From assembly GCA_035452965.1 (NCBI GenBank), contig DAOTCE010000004.1, positions 124,001-188,000 on the forward strand: a stretch of 64,000 nt of DNA, in the 5' to 3' direction. Made by a program: the position numbers and the translations under genes. Under the pieces are notes generated by a model, which worked only from the letters and a program-made list of their open reading frames with translations, made no database searches and was not told the DNA's origin. Every line of letters starts with the position of its first letter. Position 1 is the stretch's first letter. Of the stretch, positions 59,320 through 64,000 are shown piece by piece. This DNA comes from Candidatus Paceibacterota bacterium. Lineage in GTDB: Bacteria; Verrucomicrobiota; Verrucomicrobiia; Limisphaerales; UBA8199.

Positions 59320-59418
59320 TTCGCCCCCGCATCAAACCGAATTGTGCTATCCCAAGGCCGGGCGTAAAAGACGTTCCGGTTTATCCCGAATGGGAGCCCC
59401 CAACCCGCAACCCGCGCA

Positions 59419-59635
59419 CTGTCCACATTTTGGACAGTGATGCTGCCTGTCCGCCTTTTCAGGTCCCCTCTGGCCATGGCACCTCTGGCTTGAGTTTACG
59501 GTGACGGCACGGCGGTGCCCCTGTGTGTATCCCATGGGGAGCGCTCCCCATGGGATACACACAGGGGTCTCGCCGGGTTGGCATCGTAGTCTGACCGGTG
59601 TTTCGGGCCGAATCCAGCTTGTCCCGCCCAAGCTG
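59419..59635. repeat. Long palindromic intergenic repeat, copy 2
   Basis: CTGTCCACATTTTGGACAG (59419-59437) is the counterpart of the 19-bp palindrome in copy 1. A perfect 50-bp palindrome (59518-59567) follows, then the conserved flank ending CGCCCAAGCTG (to 59635). Order and orientation equal those at 36661-36842; the spacer between the palindromes is longer (80 against 46 bp). The rest of 59320-59811 holds no gene. Confidence 0.85.
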
Positions 59636-59811
59636 GGAAAGCTGCGCCCAACCATACGGGTGCGCATATGGACAAGCCTGTAGTTTAACTCACGTGTGGG
59701 TGCGGCAGAACCAGCCGCGGGCAACGCCTTGCTGGCGGACAAGACTGCACCCCTTCCCCCCTCATCCGCCCATCAATCAATTCGCCAGGCCAGGCCCTTC
59801 TGACGGTGAGA

Positions 59812-60672
59812 TCATGACCGCTGCTCGGCCGCCCCGAGGTCAATGCGGTTGGGCAGTTCTCCAAAGTGATAGAAGCGATGCTCCAGGCGGCCGTCTCGCA
59901 CAATGACAATGCGCAGGCCGGACTTGCCCTCGACCAGGGGCTTGCCCACCGGGCCGGTGGCGACGGATTCGAGGCCGCCATCGCGGGCAATAACATTGCG
60001 GTGAGTATGACCGGAGAAAAGGTGCTTCACGCCCGCCTCGCGGAACCAGGCGAGGTAGCGGGCACGGCGTTCGCCAGGGATGTTGAAATACTCATCGGGC
60101 TCGTCAGCGGCTTTGAGGAACCAGGGATGATGCGCGAAGATCACGATGTGCCGCGCGCCGTTCTGGCGGGCACGTTTGAGTTCGGCCTGGAGCCAGCTTT
60201 CCTGCTCGGCGAGTTGTCTGGCGGTGTGCGTCGGCGTGTGAATGATCCCTGAGTTGAGCACGATGCCTACGAAGCCCGCCCGCTGGAAGGTGTAGTGGTC
60301 AGGGCCAAAATGGTTGGTGTAGGTGGCGATGTCCGCCGGGGACGGGGTATTGCCAATGTCGTGATTGCCGGCCACTTGGTACACGGGGATGTTGGAGCCA
60401 ACGCGGCTCATGATGCGCCGATACTCGCCGATTTGGGCGGCGTCGCCGGGCTGGTTCACGAGGTCGCCCGAAACCACCACGAAGGCCGGGCGCAGCCGGT
60501 TGATGGTGGCCACGGCGAATTCAAGATTGGCAGTCTCCTGGGCGAAATCCTTGTTCTCGGTGAACATGCCGAACTGCGGATCGGCAAGTTGAACAAAGAA
60601 GAACGGCTCGGCCGCGGGCAGGCCGGCTGACCCCAGGCAGAGAATTGCAGCCGCAAGGCGTCTAAGGTTCAT
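59812..60672 (-). CDS. Secreted metallophosphoesterase
   Basis: A 286-residue calcineurin-like phosphoesterase with a signal peptide (MNLRRLAAAILCLGSAG). Metal-site motifs are VQLADPQFG, VVSGDLVNQ, VAGNHDIG, IFAHHPWF and FSGHTHRN. The first motif has Gln where the family usually has His (DxH). The overall pattern resembles cyclic-nucleotide phosphodiesterase-like and purple acid phosphatase-like secreted enzymes. It is the downstream partner of the oxidoreductase gene on the same strand, 41 bp apart. Confidence 0.9.
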   Translation of the reverse strand: MNLRRLAAAILCLGSAGLPAAEPFFFVQLADPQFGMFTENKDFAQETANLEFAVATINRLRPAFVVVSGDLVNQPGDAAQIGEYRRIMSRVGSNIPVYQVAGNHDIGNTPSPADIATYTNHFGPDHYTFQRAGFVGIVLNSGIIHTPTHTARQLAEQESWLQAELKRARQNGARHIVIFAHHPWFLKAADEPDEYFNIPGERRARYLAWFREAGVKHLFSGHTHRNVIARDGGLESVATGPVGKPLVEGKSGLRIVIVRDGRLEHRFYHFGELPNRIDLGAAEQRS

Positions 60673-60713
60673 AGCTGGCTCAGCATTGGTTGGACTGACG
60701 AGTGCGTAATCGC

Positions 60714-61961
60714 TTAGAGCGAATACTGCGGGATCTTCAAAGTCTCCCCATCCTTCATGGCTGACAGATGAGCGTAGTAACCGGGAACGGTCATGTTCAA
60801 CGCGTCAATCACATCCACCGCCGGTTTGCGCCCCCGAAGGATGGCGTCAATGAAATCATCGGACAGATAACCGTGCGAACCGCCGTGTCCACCCGCGGCA
60901 ACCCCCGGCGGCAGCGCGGGTTTCTTGATCTGTAGCCCTTTGGCCAGCGCCTCCTGCAGGCGTTGCTTGCCCGTGGCGTCTCCCACAAAACCGTCCACCC
61001 GGCCGTTGTGCCCGTCATAGCCGGCATATTCCCCTCGAATCCGGCCCGCTTCCAAATATTCCCCCTGGGAAGCGCATCTGATCATGCGGGAGAGCCCGCC
61101 TTCCCGGGTGCGGAATAACCCAACCTCCGAATTGAAGATGTTGCCGATGAGATTGGGTTGGCGCTTGGCCTTGTCAAACGGGGCCGTGCCCTGGCACTGC
61201 ACGTCCACGTAACTGCCGTGAGTGACCCAGATGTAGTAAGCCGTCGCATGGGTCGGATACCACATGGGCGCCCCTTTCTTGCGCCAGTCCTTGTACGATC
61301 CAATCGAAGGCGCCCCCAAAGTATGCGGATGGCAGTACTCTCCTTCCGAATAGACGATGCGGCCGAAGACATTCGCGGCGTAAAGCTTCTCCATGGCGTA
61401 CAAATCATCGTGGAAGACCGAGGTCTCAAACATGGAATACACCAGGCCGCGGTTCTTCTTGACGCATTCCAGCAGCCTCTCCGCGTCCTCGATGTCGCCA
61501 TAGAAGGCGGGCACCGCCGTGCAGACGTGTTTGCCATGATTGAGCACCTCCATGCAATGTCGGGTGTGCGAGGGGGCATCAGTGGCCACGAAAATGGCCT
61601 CAATGCGATCATCCTTCACCATTTCCTCCAACGAGGGATATGTCTTCTGGCACTTGACGCGTTTGGCCAGCGCCGCGCAACGGTCCGGGATCAGATCACT
61701 CACCGCCACGACTTCAACGTTGGGATGATTCTGAAACTCAAATGCCGCCGAGAACTGGCACACCCCGTAGCCGACCAAGCCAACCCGGACCTTGCGGTCG
61801 CTGAAGGGCTTCCAGGTTTTCGTCCGGTCGTAATCGGTCTTTGTCTGGTCAAAGCCGGGGATGACGTCGGCGGCGTGGGTGCGATGGAGCAAAGAATGAG
61901 TGGCAACCATTGCCGTAGCCGTGGTTCCCAGGAAAGAGCGGCGGGTGAGTTTAGTTGGCAT
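60714..61961 (-). CDS. Gfo/Idh/MocA-like protein lacking the EKP motif
   Basis: A 415-residue oxidoreductase-fold protein. The start at 61961 (MPTKLTRRSFLGTTATAMVA) gives a twin-arginine signal; ATGs further upstream do not. The Rossmann loop is VRVGLVGYGVCQFSAAF. Where the family usually has EKP after HV (the catalytic Lys), this protein reads HVCTAVPAFYGDIEDA, so the Lys is missing. The C-terminal domain is complete (GGHGGSHGYLSDDFIDAI). It may bind rather than oxidise sugar, or use another residue. Confidence 0.88.
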   Translation of the reverse strand: MPTKLTRRSFLGTTATAMVATHSLLHRTHAADVIPGFDQTKTDYDRTKTWKPFSDRKVRVGLVGYGVCQFSAAFEFQNHPNVEVVAVSDLIPDRCAALAKRVKCQKTYPSLEEMVKDDRIEAIFVATDAPSHTRHCMEVLNHGKHVCTAVPAFYGDIEDAERLLECVKKNRGLVYSMFETSVFHDDLYAMEKLYAANVFGRIVYSEGEYCHPHTLGAPSIGSYKDWRKKGAPMWYPTHATAYYIWVTHGSYVDVQCQGTAPFDKAKRQPNLIGNIFNSEVGLFRTREGGLSRMIRCASQGEYLEAGRIRGEYAGYDGHNGRVDGFVGDATGKQRLQEALAKGLQIKKPALPPGVAAGGHGGSHGYLSDDFIDAILRGRKPAVDVIDALNMTVPGYYAHLSAMKDGETLKIPQYSL

Positions 61962-62148
61962 AATTGGATGTTGTCTCATCATAACGAATAGTGGTCTGCT
62001 GGCAAGCTTGCTCTTTGGACCCTGCTTGAAACGAAACAGGTCAGGCTGCAGGGCGCGGCTTGAACAGGCAGGCGCGCAATCCGGGAGCCACGGCGCGCCA
62101 AGCCACACGGAGGTTGGTCTCGCAGCCAACGGCCGTTTGGCGGCAAAG

Positions 62149-64000
62149 TCAGAACCGGTATTGGAGGCTGGTGTAAACGAGGTGGGCGTCGAAATCGCGG
62201 TTCTCGCCGTAAAGCGCGTCGGTGTAGTGCGAGAATCCGTAGCGCAAGTTCCAGCGAATGTGCTTGCCAATCCGGCGAGTCAGGGTGGCAGTCACAGAGT
62301 GCTCTTCGGCGCCGGCGCCATAGGATACGCCATCGAGCTCCAGGTTGTCGTAGTTGTCTGCCCGGTAATAAAGGTAGCTGATCCGGAGATCGGTCTTATC
62401 ATCCAGGACCAACCCGGAGGCCAATGTCAGGGTCCAGTAGTTGTTCTGGGCGTTGACGATGGCCTCGGTGTAATCGGAAGCGGGGGTCTTGGTCTCGCTC
62501 CAGACGTAGTTCAAACCGGCCTGCAGATACAGGCGGGACCACGGAGTCCAGGTGATATCCTGCGCGATGATGTGGCTGGTCATCCGGGAGGATTCAGTCT
62601 CGCCGAGGCCGGAGACGCCGTCCGGCTTGGTGTCTATGGTGGAGTGCTGATACTCGTAGCGGCTGATGGAGGTAATGTTCCGTCGCGGTCGCAGGGTGAG
62701 GCGGGCGTTGCCGTCATAGGTCTGGAAGTTCTGCATGACCAGGTAGGCGGGATAGCGGTTGGCGCTGCCCGCGTCGTTCGGGGTGCTGTCCTGGTCGTGG
62801 TCGTAGTTGTACTCGTTGCGTTTGTAGTAGCCGCCGACGTCCAGCGAAACGCGGCGGGCCGGATACCAGCGGGCGCCGAGGCTGTATTTCTGGAAGAAGC
62901 GATCGTCGTCGGTCTTCCGCTGAATCGGCGGCGGGCCGGCGCCCAGGGGCAGGAGACCGCCATTCCCGGTGAGATCGCCGCTGCCTTCGGTCAATTCGCC
63001 GCGGCCGTAAAGGACCCAATTGGTGAGCCCGGTGTAGGTCAGGTCGAGGCGCTCGCGCACATCCAGGTCGTGGCGATCGCTCTCGCCATTGAAGGCCGTC
63101 GGGGCAATCACGCCGGAGGTTTCGAGCCCGCCCGCGTGCGCGTCGGTGTCGAGGCTCTGGATGCGCAGGGAGGGCACGACGGAGAAATTCGGCCAGGGCC
63201 TGTAAAAGAGGTTGAGGTTGCCGACGTATTCGTGGAGGCGGGAGCCGCCGTCCAGGCCGGTGTAACCGACACCATTGGCGGCGGCGGGCACATACCCGAC
63301 GTCGAAGTCTGAGCCATAGATGCGGCTGCCGGAGAAATCGTTATCGAGGTCGGAGTAGAGGAAGCCGGTGGAGAACAGGAGGTTCTTCTTGATCCAGGTC
63401 TCGCTGAAGGTGTGGGCGCTGAAGAGGTCGTAGGAGGTGTTCTGCTGGTCGGTGATCTTGCGCTCGACCGGCTCGCCCGGAAACTGGTTGAGCTTGAGGG
63501 CGTTGTCCAGCCTGGCCGTTTCATAGCGCAGGCCGACCCCGAGATCGGTGGCCTTGATGTGGTGGGTGGCCTCGAGCTCGAGGATGTCGCTGCGCTCGTC
63601 AAGGTCGTAGAAGGAAGGCGCCAGCCCGCGCGTCAGGTTCGGATTGGAGGGCGGATGGACCGGGCCCCAGATGGTGGAGCCTTTCTCTCCGTCGCGGTAG
63701 GTGCGGGTGTATCGGAAGACCACCTGCGGGGCCTTCTCCAGCGTCAAGCCGGCCTCAATGGAGAATTCGCCCCGGTCCAGCGCCAGCGCGTCGCCTTGCC
63801 GCGCGTAGTAGGTGCCGCCGGGCGGAAAGAAGCCGCCGTCGCCGCTGGACCAGTACCGGTCTTGGTCGAAGGAGAGCCGGAGGTAGCCGAGCTTCTCGCG
63901 GAGAACCTGCAGCCGCGCCTGGTAGTCGTTTTCATCCACTACCGCCCGCCCGTCCAGCGTCAAGGTGGCGCCCTTGGCAATGTCTTCCTGGAAATGGAAG
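62149..64000 (-). CDS. Outer-membrane beta-barrel protein, partial (N-terminus beyond the right edge)
   Basis: The frame is open to the right edge; at least 617 residues are visible and the N-terminus is missing. Alternating amphipathic strands with aromatic ends (LLFSTGFLYSDLDNDFSGSR, YSLGARWYPARRVSLDVGGY) and a terminal Phe (TSLQYRF) are typical of an outer-membrane barrel. The pattern recalls the MtrB/PioB decahaem-associated barrel family. No cytochrome gene is visible inside the window to support electron transfer. Confidence 0.75.
   Translation of the reverse strand, partial: FHFQEDIAKGATLTLDGRAVVDENDYQARLQVLREKLGYLRLSFDQDRYWSSGDGGFFPPGGTYYARQGDALALDRGEFSIEAGLTLEKAPQVVFRYTRTYRDGEKGSTIWGPVHPPSNPNLTRGLAPSFYDLDERSDILELEATHHIKATDLGVGLRYETARLDNALKLNQFPGEPVERKITDQQNTSYDLFSAHTFSETWIKKNLLFSTGFLYSDLDNDFSGSRIYGSDFDVGYVPAAANGVGYTGLDGGSRLHEYVGNLNLFYRPWPNFSVVPSLRIQSLDTDAHAGGLETSGVIAPTAFNGESDRHDLDVRERLDLTYTGLTNWVLYGRGELTEGSGDLTGNGGLLPLGAGPPPIQRKTDDDRFFQKYSLGARWYPARRVSLDVGGYYKRNEYNYDHDQDSTPNDAGSANRYPAYLVMQNFQTYDGNARLTLRPRRNITSISRYEYQHSTIDTKPDGVSGLGETESSRMTSHIIAQDITWTPWSRLYLQAGLNYVWSETKTPASDYTEAIVNAQNNYWTLTLASGLVLDDKTDLRISYLYYRADNYDNLELDGVSYGAGAEEHSVTATLTRRIGKHIRWNLRYGFSHYTDALYGENRDFDAHLVYTSLQYRF

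Noticed and set aside
1..64000. CRISPR arrays, rRNA genes, complete insertion sequences
   Set aside because: No regularly spaced identical repeats, no rRNA sequence and no transposase gene were recognised.

Overview
The window looks like a chromosome segment of a Verrucomicrobiota bacterium (Pedosphaera/Limisphaera-like). Signs are GC-rich core genes, three secreted CxPxR sulfatases, Tat-exported Gfo/Idh/MocA oxidoreductases, a prepilin-like protein with an H-x9-DG tail motif, a PEP-CTERM protein and a DUF4870 membrane protein. This placement comes from gene content, not from a phylogeny. Two integrated elements interrupt the core.

Bases 1-5982 are the right end of an integrated element. It holds a DUF3102-like gene cut by the window edge, a winged-helix replication-type gene behind a leader with interleaved inverted repeats, a PH-SHOCT-bL12-like fusion, a small XRE regulator, an exported protein and a tyrosine integrase. 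It ends in a 45-nt 3' fragment of tRNA-Arg(ACG), the displaced half of the attachment site. From 6.1 to 36.4 kb is core: sulfatases, glycerol kinase, oxidoreductases, a copper-type P-ATPase, a secreted nuclease, a DUF255 protein, a CPBP-thiL-tsaE-tsaB operon, a very large amidase-fold protein, a degenerate GH13 protein, msrB and an iron-type alcohol dehydrogenase.

From 37.0 to 42.3 kb is a compact bacterial microcompartment (BMC) operon: an RpiB-DeoC fusion, a double-disc BMC-T, a BMC-H, a BMC-P, a CoA-acylating aldehyde dehydrogenase, a single-disc BMC-T and two more BMC-P. The shell set resembles the Haliangium ochraceum type. The enzymes suggest that deoxyribose 5-phosphate is cleaved inside the shell to glyceraldehyde 3-phosphate and acetaldehyde, and that acetaldehyde is oxidised to acetyl-CoA. 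Both enzymes carry candidate encapsulation helices; the one in the RpiB-DeoC protein lies between its two domains.

From 42.4 to 50.2 kb is core again: prepilin, aminotransferase, RNase H-like protein, tRNA-Arg(UCU), PAP2-glycosyltransferase fusion, thioesterase and mutY. At about 50.21 kb an AT-richer element of about 7.9 kb begins. It sits inside mutY. The chromosome's original mutY N-terminus (37 codons, then a short run-on to a stop) is stranded at 58.08-58.21 kb, beside a large serine recombinase. The left end of the element supplies a different but homologous N-terminal coding segment, including the catalytic Glu, that restores a full mutY frame. This split-and-repair arrangement is the most striking feature of the window. 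The element also carries a resolvase, XRE and winged-helix proteins, small orphan ORFs, a PEP-CTERM protein, a decayed tyrosine recombinase and a densely structured 300-bp non-coding stretch.

The last 5.7 kb is core: ribonuclease HIII, a second copy of a long palindromic intergenic repeat also found upstream of the BMC operon, a metallophosphoesterase, a Gfo/Idh-like protein and a partial outer-membrane beta-barrel.
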